Shown: piece after piece, positions 8,018 to 15,214 of the stretch | Layout: each line of letters starts with the position of its first letter | How positions within the stretch are numbered: position 1 is the stretch's first letter | Assembly (NCBI RefSeq): GCF_012524115.1 | Contig: NZ_JAAZWB010000050.1 | Span: 1-32,311 of the forward strand | Direction of reading: 5' to 3' | Origin: Bacillus sp. RO1 | GTDB lineage: Bacteria > Bacillota > Bacilli > Bacillales > Bacillaceae_I | DNA: 32,311 bases | Translations under genes and position numbers: made by a program | The notes under the pieces: model-generated | The model's input: the letters and a program-made list of their open reading frames with translations, nothing else | Database searches by the model: none | Told to the model about the DNA's origin: nothing

Positions 8018-8970
8018 TATCTGCTCATCGACCTTTGAACGGGAATAGGCGTGCGGTCAATCACCTTTTTCACCACTTGCTCTGCTGTCATCCCCTCAAA
8101 TTTCGCCTCTGATTTCAGGATAATTCGATGCGGCAACACATAAGGTGCTAAGTATTGAATGTCATCTGGGAGCACAAAATCTCTTCCATGAATAAAGGCA
8201 TACGCTTGGGCCGCTTTCATCAACGCCACCGAACCACGAGGACTTGCGCCTAAATAGACAGACTGATGAGTACGAGTACGATTGACTAAGTCAACGATAT
8301 ACTCTTTTACCGTCACATCCACATGCACTTCTTTTACCCTTTTCTGCATTTCCTGAAGTTCTTCCAATGTAATAACCGATTGCAACTCGTTGATCGGTTG
8401 TTTCTTTTCTGTTGTATGTAAAATGTTCACTTCTTCCTGAGGCGACGGATACCCCATATTCATTTTGAACAAAAAGCGGTCAAGTTGTGCCTCAGGCAAT
8501 GGATACGTACCTTCATATTCAATCGGGTTCTGTGTCGCCATAACAAAAAACGGGCTACCTAATGACAGGGTGTTTCCATCCACCGTGACACTCCCCTCTT
8601 CCATTCCCTCTAACAGAGCCGCTTGTGTTTTAGGAGAAGTTCGGTTAATTTCATCCGCCAAAACAATGTTCCCCATAATCGGACCAGGTCTGAACTCAAA
8701 TTTCAATTCTTTTGGATTATAAATGGAGCTTCCTGTTACATCTGAAGGTAAAAGATCAGGTGTGAACTGGATGCGTTTGAAATTTGCCCCAACTGATTTG
8801 GCAAGAGACCGCACCATTAATGTTTTCCCAACTCCAGGTACATCCTCAAGCAGGACATGCCCTCCCGCAAGCAAAGCAACAATACTTAATTCTGCTACAT
8901 GTTCTTTACCGATCATAACATTGCCAATATTGTCCAATATTCGTTTTACTTGTAATGGTGTAGTTTCCAA
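8017..8970 (-). CDS. yeaC: MoxR-family AAA+ ATPase (YeaC-like)
   Basis: 317 residues, a complete MoxR/AAA_3 ATPase: Walker A GVGKT at 46-50, Walker B LADE at 104-107, sensor region VMATQNPIEYEGTYPLPEAQ, and the AAA lid with GASPRGSVAL. MoxR proteins act as chaperone-like ATPases on their operon partners, here the DUF58 and transglutaminase proteins. The start is a TTG at 8970 supported by AGGGGG eight bases upstream; there is no better ATG. First gene of the operon. Confidence 0.95.
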   Translation of the reverse strand: METTPLQVKRILDNIGNVMIGKEHVAELSIVALLAGGHVLLEDVPGVGKTLMVRSLAKSVGANFKRIQFTPDLLPSDVTGSSIYNPKELKFEFRPGPIMGNIVLADEINRTSPKTQAALLEGMEEGSVTVDGNTLSLGSPFFVMATQNPIEYEGTYPLPEAQLDRFLFKMNMGYPSPQEEVNILHTTEKKQPINELQSVITLEELQEMQKRVKEVHVDVTVKEYIVDLVNRTRTHQSVYLGASPRGSVALMKAAQAYAFIHGRDFVLPDDIQYLAPYVLPHRIILKSEAKFEGMTAEQVVKKVIDRTPIPVQRSMSR

Positions 8971-8986
8971 AATCCGTACCCCCTAG

Positions 8987-9016
8987 ATTCTATATTTATA
9001 TATAAATCGACAACAA
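8987..9016 (-). promoter_or_regulatory. Possible promoter of the yeaC operon
   Basis: Minus strand -35 TTGTTG at 9016-9011, 18-base spacer, -10 TAGAAT at 8992-8987. The -35 is only a partial match and the start would lie very close to the ribosome binding site, so this is tentative. Confidence 0.35.
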
Positions 9017-9127
9017 TTTGATACCTAACCTACACTATATTCGCTTTTTTGTCAGAAAAACCCTTTATTACCCATGTAAATAGTTTCAATTTTCCCTATT
9101 TATAGAATAACAAAAAAAGGAGAACGA

Positions 9128-9178
9128 ATGATACTAATCGCTCTCAGGGAAAAAATAGCAAAGCATATCAAATTTTAA
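9128..9178 (+). CDS. Possible 16-residue peptide
   Basis: ATG at 9128 with AAAAAGGAG five bases upstream opens a 16-codon frame, MILIALREKIAKHIKF, ending in TAA at 9176-9178. The peptide alternates hydrophobic and basic residues and would be an amphipathic helix. It could be a leader peptide, a small membrane-active peptide or chance. The rest of 8993-9341 shows no other gene or clear structure. Confidence 0.3.
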   Translation: MILIALREKIAKHIKF

Positions 9179-9341
9179 AGAAGGAATTTCGGATTTCGTG
9201 TAGAATTTTTACATATAAGAGGGTGTAACCAACTTAAACATTTACCCCTATACCAAAAGGGTTAAACTTTTACAATCATGCATCCCTTAAAATCTTCACA
9301 GAGCACAGGGCCAATCTCCTTGTTCTTAAAGGGATGAGAAA

Positions 9342-10043
9342 ATGGAAGTGAAAGTGCAACAATCCGAATTATCGAGTGAAATTGGAAGGTTACTCAGGAA
9401 ACACTTCGGAAAAGGACCCGAGGCTGTTTTTGTAACCATCGCATCACCTTATGTCATCATTTATTTGCGCCATTTCCTATCACCAATAGAAAATATGCTG
9501 CTTGAAGACAATCACACGATGACGGTCGAAGAAATTCGCGATAAAATGATGCGCAAATTGAACGAGAAAATTAAAGAAATGATTCATTCCGTCACGGGAT
9601 TACCGATAAAAGAGTTTTACTATGATTGGACTTTCGAGAACGGATCTGGCCTTTTGGTCGGAGTCGAGGGAAAAGCAGAAAAATTCTTTGAATACAACTA
9701 TCCAAACCGACGAGAACTGGAAACCATCATTACCAAGATCAGCGCCGAAGCAGAGAAACATCCGGATATTACATATTCCCATATGTTGAACGACCGAACC
9801 CTCATTGTCATTCGAGAAGGCATCCTCGTTCAAATAGAGGAACAACTCATCGAACTGGGATTTGAAGAAGCATTGACTCTTGCAAAACGGAAGCTGGAGA
9901 AAAAACTCCTGTTCCAAGCTAAGCTATCCTTTCAACGACTATTGCAAAAGGATATCACCGAAATATTTGTCAACTGGGACTTCAGCTTAGACAAAAGCAT
10001 TATCGTGTTCATTTTAGCACCACAAAAACATAATCGGCAGTAA
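9342..10043 (+). CDS. DUF2294/MpsC-family protein, two-domain
   Basis: 233 residues made of two related halves: residues about 1-112 (ELSSEIGRLLRKHFGKGPE, then IKEFYYDWTFENGSGLLVGV) and 115-230 (ITKISAEAEKHPDI to ITEIFVNWDFSLDKSIIVFI). Each resembles PF10057, known as DUF2294 and later as MpsC, named after a protein linked to a sodium-translocating membrane-potential system. No membrane segment is visible, so it is probably cytoplasmic. No mpsAB-like gene is next to it. The start follows GGGATGAGAAA. A strong terminator follows, so it is probably a single-gene transcript. Biochemical function not established. Confidence 0.8.
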   Translation: MEVKVQQSELSSEIGRLLRKHFGKGPEAVFVTIASPYVIIYLRHFLSPIENMLLEDNHTMTVEEIRDKMMRKLNEKIKEMIHSVTGLPIKEFYYDWTFENGSGLLVGVEGKAEKFFEYNYPNRRELETIITKISAEAEKHPDITYSHMLNDRTLIVIREGILVQIEEQLIELGFEEALTLAKRKLEKKLLFQAKLSFQRLLQKDITEIFVNWDFSLDKSIIVFILAPQKHNRQ

Positions 10044-10068
10044 TGATCTAGGCATGGAACTAGACATA

Positions 10069-10115
10069 AGCCAAAGAGAAGGCAGTACCCACCTGCCCTC
10101 TCTTTGGCTTTTTTT
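10069..10115 (+). terminator. Rho-independent terminator after the DUF2294 gene
   Basis: AGCCAAAGAGAAGGCAG and CTGCCCTCTCTTTGGCT form a hairpin of about 17 pairs with loop TACCCAC, followed by seven T. It separates the DUF2294 gene from rsbT. Confidence 0.92.
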
Positions 10116-10173
10116 GTTAACAGCAGACCTCTCCGCTTATGGAAATTTGCTTAACCCCTGGAGGGATGACAGG

Positions 10174-10575
10174 ATGGAAATTAAACACCAACTCACCATC
10201 AAAGACGACAAAGATGTCATTTTAGTAAGAAAGCTTGGACGTGAAATAGCCACAGGTATGGGCTTTAATTATATTGATCAAGTACGCATCACGACCGCCA
10301 TTTCCGAACTTGCACGGAACGTTATCAAATATGCCGGCTCAGGCACGGTATCCATTGAGGTGATACATAAATACGCCCCCGGACTAAGTGTCATTGTAAT
10401 AGATAACGGACCCGGAATAACCAGCATTGACAAAGCTATGGAAGACGGGTACTCCACCTCCGAAAGCCTAGGCGCTGGCCTCCCCGGAGTAAAAAGAATG
10501 ATGGATGAGTTTTTAATAGATTCTGTGATGGAGCAAGGGACCAGGATTGAAATGGTGAAATGGTTGCGGGGGTGA
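10174..10575 (+). CDS. rsbT: RsbT-like serine/threonine kinase
   Basis: 133 residues, the same length as B. subtilis RsbT. GHKL ATPase fold: N box ITTAISELARNVIKYA, G1 box VIDNGPGI, G2 box GYSTSESLGAGLPGVKRMMD, and the family C-terminus VKWLRG. RsbT kinases phosphorylate STAS proteins (RsbS, RsbR) of the stressosome and, when released, activate RsbU or other phosphatases. The start is the ATG at 10174 with GGAGGG eight bases upstream; an upstream in-frame extension to 10054 crosses the preceding terminator and is rejected. No rsbR, rsbS or rsbU adjoins it; a broken GAF-STAS gene lies 5 kb away. Confidence 0.92.
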   Translation: MEIKHQLTIKDDKDVILVRKLGREIATGMGFNYIDQVRITTAISELARNVIKYAGSGTVSIEVIHKYAPGLSVIVIDNGPGITSIDKAMEDGYSTSESLGAGLPGVKRMMDEFLIDSVMEQGTRIEMVKWLRG

Positions 10576-10584
10576 GGGCTGCGG

Positions 10585-10615
10585 GGGCTATGGGGACAGG
10601 TTCCTCGACCCACCA
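10585..10615. repeat. Short GGGGAC-GGTTC type repeat, copy 1
   Basis: GGGCTATGGGGACAGGTTCC followed by TCGACCCACCA, directly after rsbT. About 25 of 31 bases match the copy at 12202-12232. Short repeats with a GGGGACRGGTTC core are scattered in intergenic spaces of many Firmicutes. Confidence 0.6.
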
Positions 10616-10625
10616 CCTGGTTTTA

Positions 10626-11009
10626 CTAGTTCTTTCTTACTTTCATATTTTCATAGTCGATTACCATTTGGTAAGCAAGAAAAAAATCACTTCCCAAAAT
10701 CCCATCAAAGCCATGCATTTCCCTAACATCACCAAGTTGAATTGTGAAATCCATGAGCGAAAACTTCCCAATTGTCATGCCTTTAACTTTTTGTTCAATA
10801 CAGATTTCTGTGCCACCTATTCCGTACATCTTCCGTGTTACCGCATTTTCTAAATCAAGCATCAACCCAATATCTTCACACAAATCTGTATCTAAAATAG
10901 TTGAGGAGCAGCCAGTATCTAGTAACACATTTTTAAATACCTTCGTTTGCCCCTCGTATTGAATCTCCACTGATACTAAAGGCAAATATTCTTCCATTTG
11001 AAAGTTCAT
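10626..11009 (-). CDS. Retropepsin-like aspartic protease, clan AA
   Basis: 127 residues with one retropepsin fold: catalytic LLDTGCSSTILD (D31-T32-G33), a flap-like GIGGTE segment, and the hydrophobic FDGILGSDFF that follows in this family. Single-domain proteins like this act as homodimers. No signal peptide or membrane segment, so cytoplasmic. Its ATG overlaps the stop of the upstream 86-residue gene (ATGA), showing translational coupling. Substrate unknown. The two genes form a unit found repeatedly in Firmicutes as I recall, but no function is established. Confidence 0.85.
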   Translation of the reverse strand: MNFQMEEYLPLVSVEIQYEGQTKVFKNVLLDTGCSSTILDTDLCEDIGLMLDLENAVTRKMYGIGGTEICIEQKVKGMTIGKFSLMDFTIQLGDVREMHGFDGILGSDFFLAYQMVIDYENMKVRKN

Positions 11010-11266
11010 ACTCTTCTTCGCACCCCTAAATACGGCTGCTCAATAACTATGGTTTCTTTGTTTTTCGTATGGAAAATATATAATTCACGATTTGGATTAT
11101 TTGCATGAAGCTTTTTATACACTTTCCATGCTTCATTTCCATTTTCAAAGTCATCAATAACGGCCATTTCTTTGATAAACCTTTCTTTTCCTTGCGTCTC
11201 TGACTTTATTGCTTCCACTAGAACACATCTTTCAGGAAAATGTTGACGCACCTCAGACCATTTCAT
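11006..11266 (-). CDS. Small protein coupled to the retropepsin gene
   Basis: 86 residues (begins MKWSEVRQHFPERCVLVEA, ends IVIEQPYLGVRRRV), with a predicted alpha-beta fold and no membrane segment. The start has GGAGGGGCTATAA before the ATG. It overlaps the protease gene by four bases, so the two are made together. It could be the protease's substrate, inhibitor or targeting partner; the arrangement also recalls a toxin-antitoxin pair, but nothing in the sequence proves that. Confidence 0.8.
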   Translation of the reverse strand: MKWSEVRQHFPERCVLVEAIKSETQGKERFIKEMAVIDDFENGNEAWKVYKKLHANNPNRELYIFHTKNKETIVIEQPYLGVRRRV

Positions 11267-11450
11267 TTATAGCCCCTCCATTTACTGGGAAGTAGTTAAC
11301 ATTCATTATATCATTCATTAGGTTAGGTTCTTGGAGATAGATCTGTGAAGAGAAAAGAGAATACTGAATAATGCGGGGGTGTTCCGAGAGTAAAACGAAT
11401 GGTGCTAAATAGAGAAAAATCGGGTAAAAAATGGTTGTTGATCTATCAAC

Positions 11451-11771
11451 TTAAGCAAAAATCACCCTAACTTCCCCTTCTTTTTCTGCTGTCGCTAAAC
11501 AATTACTCAAAAAGTCTTGAATCTGCTTAATATCCCATTTGTCTGCTTCATTTGAAGGCATTAAGTTATAATTTTCACCAAGTTCTTTCATAGCCTTCTC
11601 AATTTGTTGCACGCTAAACTCAGAGCCGCCTCCTGATCCACTCACCCCTGCAAAAAACTCATCAGCCTCAAGGACGGTATACAAAACGTTAGCATTAAAA
11701 TTCCACTTACTAAATCGAGCATAAGCAATTTCCTTTCTTGATTTGTTATAACCATAAATATCGTGACCCAT
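11451..11771 (-). CDS. Hypothetical protein, 106 residues
   Basis: Starts MGHDIYGYNKSRKEIAYARF with AAGGGAG six bases before the ATG. Features: a glycine-rich stretch GVSGSGGGSEF near residue 45, then an acidic helical half ending EVRVIFA. No signal peptide or membrane segment. I recall similar small proteins as hypothetical in Bacillus genomes and prophage-like regions, but I cannot assign a function. It stands alone, with an empty 184-base space downstream and about 660 bases of repeat-rich DNA upstream. Confidence 0.75.
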   Translation of the reverse strand: MGHDIYGYNKSRKEIAYARFSKWNFNANVLYTVLEADEFFAGVSGSGGGSEFSVQQIEKAMKELGENYNLMPSNEADKWDIKQIQDFLSNCLATAEKEGEVRVIFA

Positions 11772-12070
11772 AAAAATCTCCCTTCAAAGATAATTGTCCT
11801 TGGCTAGAGGTACTTTGAGACAATATTTAGATTAACGGATTTATCACCCCCTTAACTAACGGATCGTAAAATTTATTAGAATTTGGAGTTGTGTGAGATT
11901 TTAATAAACCGGAAGAGTAACAGAAGAAAAATCTGAAGTAATATAAGTGGGACGCCAAGAGGAAGTACAGACTGTCCACATACATCATTTCATATCGCTT
12001 TAAATTTGTCAATATTCAGATAATTATATTTTGCAACCACCCTTTTCAGAATTGTTCAAAGAATATATCC

Positions 12071-12172
12071 ATATTGCATGCAGTAATAGTCGATATATAA
12101 GGAATCCATTTGAACCCTTTTAAACTAACAAGTTAAAACCAATTAATCAAACGTTGGTTTAAAAATTACTAT
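12071..12172. repeat. 102-bp dispersed element, copy 1
   Basis: Marker order on the plus strand: ATAT (12071), GCATGC, AATAGTCGAT (12085-12094), a 53-base variable part, then CAAACGTTGG (from 12148) running into TTTAAAAATTACTAT. The same markers occur at identical distances at 15017-15118 and 16588-16689. It lies in a gene-free stretch (11772-12433) that also holds a short repeat (12202-12232) and a tandem array (12260-12378); a 61-codon frame at 11827-12012 has no usable start and is not called. Confidence 0.75.
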
Positions 12173-12201
12173 AATAAAAAACACATATCCTGCAAAATAA
12201 T

Positions 12202-12232
12202 GGGCTGTGGGGATAGGTTACTCGCCCCACAA
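12202..12232. repeat. Short GGGGAC-GGTTC type repeat, copy 2
   Basis: GGGCTGTGGGGATAGGTTAC followed by TCGCCCCACAA, aligned without gaps to the copy after rsbT. Confidence 0.55.
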
Positions 12233-12259
12233 TCCTCCTCCTACCACACAATTCCACGA

Positions 12260-12378
12260 ATTTATTGGAAATTAATGGATTTTAAACAATTTGAAATGAT
12301 TTATTGAATAATTCACAGCGTTTATTGAATAATTAGGCCCATTTATCTTGAATAATTCAAGGTATTTATTGAATAATC
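12260..12378. repeat. Tandem array of TTTATTGAATAATT units
   Basis: Units at 12300, 12321, 12342 and 12365 (TTTATTGAATAATTC and close variants, one with a two-base insertion) have periods of 21, 21 and 23 bases; a more diverged unit, TTTATTGGAAATT, precedes them at 12260. Two units contain the odd-length palindrome TTGAATAATTCA(A). No coding frame. Confidence 0.7.
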
Positions 12379-12433
12379 TCTATTAATTTTGCACATTTCT
12401 AGGCAGCTGGCTTCCTTATCATTCATTCAAAAC

Positions 12434-12802
12434 TCAAACCCACTCCAAAAACTCCAGCCTGTTTCCAAAAGGATCACTTACATAAATTCTATTCGCCCCA
12501 GGAAGATTCTCGTCCACCGTGTACTCCACCGCCTGTGAGCTCAAATAGCTTTTAAAATCTTCTATTTGGTGCACCTCAAAGGCCGGATGTGCTTTTTTGG
12601 CAGGAATAAAAGGCTCCTCCACGCCTAAATGAATATGAACAGCCCCACTAGCAAACCAAACCCCACCTCTTTTTCTAAGCGGCTCCGGCTTTTGCATTTC
12701 TTCAAAGCCTAAGATCTCACCATAGAATCTGCGCGCTTCATCCTCCAGCCCCTTTGGCATGGCAAGCTGGACATGATCGATTTTGTTGATAGCAAATGAC
12801 AA
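12434..12802 (-). CDS. VOC/glyoxalase superfamily protein
   Basis: 122 residues, one vicinal-oxygen-chelate module pair: DHVQLAMPKG at the start, FYGEILGFEE, the VHIHLGVEEPF strand and the end motif VSDPFGNRLEFLEW. H10, H56 or H58, and E117 are candidate metal ligands. Proteins of this type include glyoxalases, fosfomycin and bleomycin resistance proteins; the sequence does not say which. The start is a TTG at 12802 behind a GGAGGGG site; no ATG is near. Single gene. Confidence 0.85.
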   Translation of the reverse strand: MSFAINKIDHVQLAMPKGLEDEARRFYGEILGFEEMQKPEPLRKRGGVWFASGAVHIHLGVEEPFIPAKKAHPAFEVHQIEDFKSYLSSQAVEYTVDENLPGANRIYVSDPFGNRLEFLEWV

Positions 12803-12893
12803 GGTAACCCCTCCTTTTGTTTATACTTTCATCTTATCCAAAGGAGGTGATAATAGAAATAATTGTTATTTTATGAATGCCTATAAGCTTTTC

Positions 12894-13187
12894 TTATTCT
12901 TCTTTTTCACCATCCGCTAATCTTATGTACCGTGCAGATAAATAGTATGTACCTAGCAAAGTCAGTACTCCCGCACCAAAAAGGATACTCCCTATAATGA
13001 CGAAATTGTTAGTTTGGGTGTCAACTATTCTTTCATAATTACTTGTATCAGCCATGCCACCGACGCCATCCAACCACGAATCCCCAATCGCCGTACCAAA
13101 GGTAACACTTAGAAACATTAACACCAAACCACCTATTATTAGAGCTGCATTAAGAATCTTTAGTTCTTTAAGATGCTCATGGGTCAT
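12894..13187 (-). CDS. Small membrane protein, 97 residues
   Basis: Two hydrophobic segments: about residues 13-35 (AALIIGGLVLMFLSVTFG) and 63-84 (NNFVIIGSILFGAGVLTLLG), with a 25-residue loop between that is probably extracellular and a charged C-terminus. The start is the ATG at 13187 with AGGAGGAG five bases upstream; the frame extends to 13223 but that start has no site. Function not recognised. Confidence 0.7.
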   Translation of the reverse strand: MTHEHLKELKILNAALIIGGLVLMFLSVTFGTAIGDSWLDGVGGMADTSNYERIVDTQTNNFVIIGSILFGAGVLTLLGTYYLSARYIRLADGEKEE

Positions 13188-13298
13188 ATATACTCCTCCT
13201 ATTAGAAAAAAACTCTTATCCATATAGACTTACGCACCAACCAAGAAAAAGTTTCCAAAAATTAAAGGTGATGCCACATGTGCACCACCATCTTTATC

Positions 13299-13478
13299 TT
13301 ATTCTTGCCGCCTTCGTGCCTCTATCTTTTCTTTCCATTCCTTAAACAACTTTTTGCATATGCGTACTTCCCGAAATGTTTGAGCTTGTGCAATATGTTG
13401 TTTTAATTGGTAGTAGTCCAATAATTCTTCTTTTGTCAAATCACTCCCTGGTAAAGGGAAAGGGATTAACTCACCCAC
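13299..13478 (-). CDS. Small protein, 59 residues
   Basis: GTG start at 13478 with GAGGTGA upstream. The product begins MGELIPFPLPGSDLTKEELL and continues as a charged helix rich in Lys, Glu and Gln, ending EARRRQE. The clean ribosome site, the helix-like composition and the lack of any competing frame support a real gene. Function not recognised. The bases from here to the lipoprotein gene hold only that gene's terminator. Confidence 0.6.
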   Translation of the reverse strand: MGELIPFPLPGSDLTKEELLDYYQLKQHIAQAQTFREVRICKKLFKEWKEKIEARRRQE

Positions 13479-13623
13479 CTACATCACCTCAAAAACAGTT
13501 TATGCTGGTAATGCGGCAGAAGTGAACAGGCTAAAACGGGATTGATTACAAATACCCATCCACCTTACCTAGACCTAGCCTTCTGAAACCGCTGCTCTCC
13601 CGAATAAATCTCCAGTTTATAAT

Positions 13624-13651
13624 AAAAAAAACACACGTAATCTCCCGTGTG
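13624..13651 (-). terminator. Rho-independent terminator of the lipoprotein gene
   Basis: Minus strand CACACG and CGTGTG arms with loop GGAGATTA, followed by eight T, 17 bases after the stop codon. Confidence 0.8.
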
Positions 13652-13668
13652 CCTTGCTTATTATTAGT

Positions 13669-14193
13669 TTATTCTACTTCTTCTAGTTCCACCTCTAAGT
13701 TATACTCTTCGGCCAATTCAGTAAACAAAGCTTCGTGCTCATCGTATATTACACCATACTCTTCGTAGAGAAGATCTCCTTTTTCCAACAAGCTTTCGTC
13801 ATCATTGTAATACCCTTCTGCATAAGTGGAATAAGTTTCTAACAGTTTTTTATGCGCCTCGATCAACTTATCGTGTGATGGTTGTAACTCTTCAAAAGAA
13901 ATGACAATGGCTTCTGTATCTTCCACGACTTTTTGAAGGGCAGGAATGGTCGTCTCAACTAAATATGTGTAAGCACTCTCTATATCCTCTTCCATAAATA
14001 CAAATTCATCTGCCGCAACCTCCACATTTACACTAGCTTCAATGACTGGATTGCTATCCTCAATATAGGCAATTAGTTCGTCCTGTGCATCAACCTGCTC
14101 TGTTATCGTATCTACAATTTCGCTACAAGCAGTCAGCACACTTCCTATTGCCATTAAACTGATCACCAACAGGGCTCTTCTTAATATTTTCAT
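13669..14193 (-). CDS. Putative lipoprotein (YkyA-like architecture)
   Basis: 174 residues starting MKILRRALLVISLMAIGSVL followed by the lipobox LTAC, with the lipidated cysteine at residue 23. The mature part is very acidic and helical (coiled-coil like, rich in Glu and Asp), ending NLEVELEEVE. It should be exported, lipid-anchored and face the outside of the membrane. The start at 14193 is chosen because AAGGAG lies nine bases upstream; the ATG at 14202 directly abuts that site. The architecture recalls YkyA-type lipoproteins, but I cannot confirm the family. Confidence 0.75.
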   Translation of the reverse strand: MKILRRALLVISLMAIGSVLTACSEIVDTITEQVDAQDELIAYIEDSNPVIEASVNVEVAADEFVFMEEDIESAYTYLVETTIPALQKVVEDTEAIVISFEELQPSHDKLIEAHKKLLETYSTYAEGYYNDDESLLEKGDLLYEEYGVIYDEHEALFTELAEEYNLEVELEEVE

Positions 14194-14287
14194 ATTTTCC
14201 ATCTCCTTCCTTGAATATTTTAGCAGGGATTTCTAAGAATTTATAGATTTTTTTCTATTATTTAGAACTTAGCAAGTAGGGGCACTG

Positions 14288-14425
14288 GATGAAGACCTCG
14301 GCTACTTCCTTTTTCATTCCACAGACGTCTTCATACCCTCGATGAAGACCTCACCACATCCATTTTCACCTCAGAGACGTCCTCATACCCTCGATGAAGA
14401 CCTCACCACATCCATTCCCTAAGCG
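14288..14425. repeat. Tandem 52-53 bp repeat, 2.5 units
   Basis: Units begin with GATGAAGACCTC at 14288, 14341 and 14393. Each full unit ends CAGAGACGTCYTCATACCCTC or close to it; the GATGAAGACCTC start and the GACGTCTTCAT end are near inverse copies, so each unit can form a hairpin. It lies between the HD gene's stop and the lipoprotein gene. Confidence 0.75.
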
Positions 14426-14444
14426 GGCCTCTCCTTCTACAACT

Positions 14445-14987
14445 CTACAAACCAAAAACTTCTCTAACTTCTTTCTCCAATTCACTGATCAACTTATAAC
14501 CATCTTTCCTAGGTGCCAACGCCTTCACAATGCTTGCATAGTACCAGTGCTGCTTCTGTTTCCCTCTATTAAAACGTCCCCAAATCACTTCCCCTTGCTC
14601 TTCAAGGTCCGTTCGAATGGAGCGTAAATTGTGCAGCTTATCCGCAACAACGACTTGCAATTCTTCCATGGATGCATCTTTTAATCCATTAATAGTGTGC
14701 TGCTTTCTTTCTTCCCATGAAAGACTTTTGTCATTTTCAGAAGCAGCCACGACTAAATCTGCTACACGGCCACCGAACTCTTTCACCAGGCCATCATAAG
14801 TGGCTTCCGTATCTTCCAGTGTGTCGTGCAGAATTCCTGCAGCAACCACTTCTTCAGAACACCCTGCACCTTGCAACATCATGCCCACCGCAAAAGGGTG
14901 TGTGATATAGGGGATTTCTGTCCCTTTTCTTGTCTGATTCTTATGTGCCGAAGCAGCAAAAATAATAGCTTTTTCAACTAAATTCAT
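14445..14987 (-). CDS. HD-domain phosphohydrolase, small alarmone hydrolase-like
   Basis: 180 residues. The HD metal site is visible as H30 (YITHP), H54-D55 (ILHDTLEDT) and D116 (VVADKLHNLR), the pattern of the RelA/SpoT hydrolase domain and of stand-alone Mesh1-like hydrolases. No synthetase, TGS or ACT domain is present. It may hydrolyse (p)ppGpp or a related nucleotide; this is inferred from motifs only. The start ATG at 14987 has GGAGGGAAG upstream at a slightly long distance. A copy of the 102-bp dispersed element lies just upstream. Confidence 0.85.
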   Translation of the reverse strand: MNLVEKAIIFAASAHKNQTRKGTEIPYITHPFAVGMMLQGAGCSEEVVAAGILHDTLEDTEATYDGLVKEFGGRVADLVVAASENDKSLSWEERKQHTINGLKDASMEELQVVVADKLHNLRSIRTDLEEQGEVIWGRFNRGKQKQHWYYASIVKALAPRKDGYKLISELEKEVREVFGL

Positions 14988-15016
14988 ATATTACACTTCC
15001 CTCCGTTGTTATTCCC

Positions 15017-15118
15017 ATATACCTTTCGAAAATAGTCGATATTTCACGAACCGCTTTTAAGCCCTTCCTTACAATAAAAAAAATCCATTTATTCAAACGT
15101 TTGTTTAAAAATTACTAT
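15017..15118. repeat. 102-bp dispersed element, copy 2
   Basis: ATAT at 15017, AATAGTCGAT at 15031-15040, CAAACGTTTG from 15094, then TTTAAAAATTACTAT to 15118. The distance from the first base of AATAG to CAAAC is 63, the same as in the two other copies. It lies 30 bases upstream of the HD gene's start. Confidence 0.8.
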
Positions 15119-15163
15119 TCGAACTGAACCCATCTCTCTTCTCCTAAGTTTATACGGATTTAT

Positions 15164-15203
15164 TTAAAAAAGACACATGAAATCCAAAAGATTCCATGTG
15201 TCT
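15164..15203 (-). terminator. Rho-independent terminator after the LPXTG remnant
   Basis: Minus strand AGACACATGGAATC and GATTTCATGTGTCT form a long hairpin followed by a run of T, 12 bases after the remnant's stop codon. Confidence 0.85.
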
Positions 15204-15214
15204 CACCAATACCC

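Noticed and set aside
10054-10173. N-terminal extension of RsbT
   Set aside because: It lies across the terminator of the upstream gene and the family length of 133 residues starts at 10174.
11827-12012. 61-codon frame on the minus strand
   Set aside because: No ribosome site, odd composition and stop-to-stop length expected by chance in AT-rich DNA.
12148-12172. Sigma-A promoter with TATAAT in element copy 1
   Set aside because: No -35 at a fitting distance, no gene downstream on that strand, and TATAAT is not conserved in the other copies.
12260-14425. CRISPR array
   Set aside because: The tandem repeats have no unique spacers of regular length and no cas genes are present anywhere in the window.
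15091-15118. CcpA cre site at CAAACGTTTG
   Set aside because: The flanks do not fit the cre consensus and the match belongs to the fixed-spacing 102-bp element.
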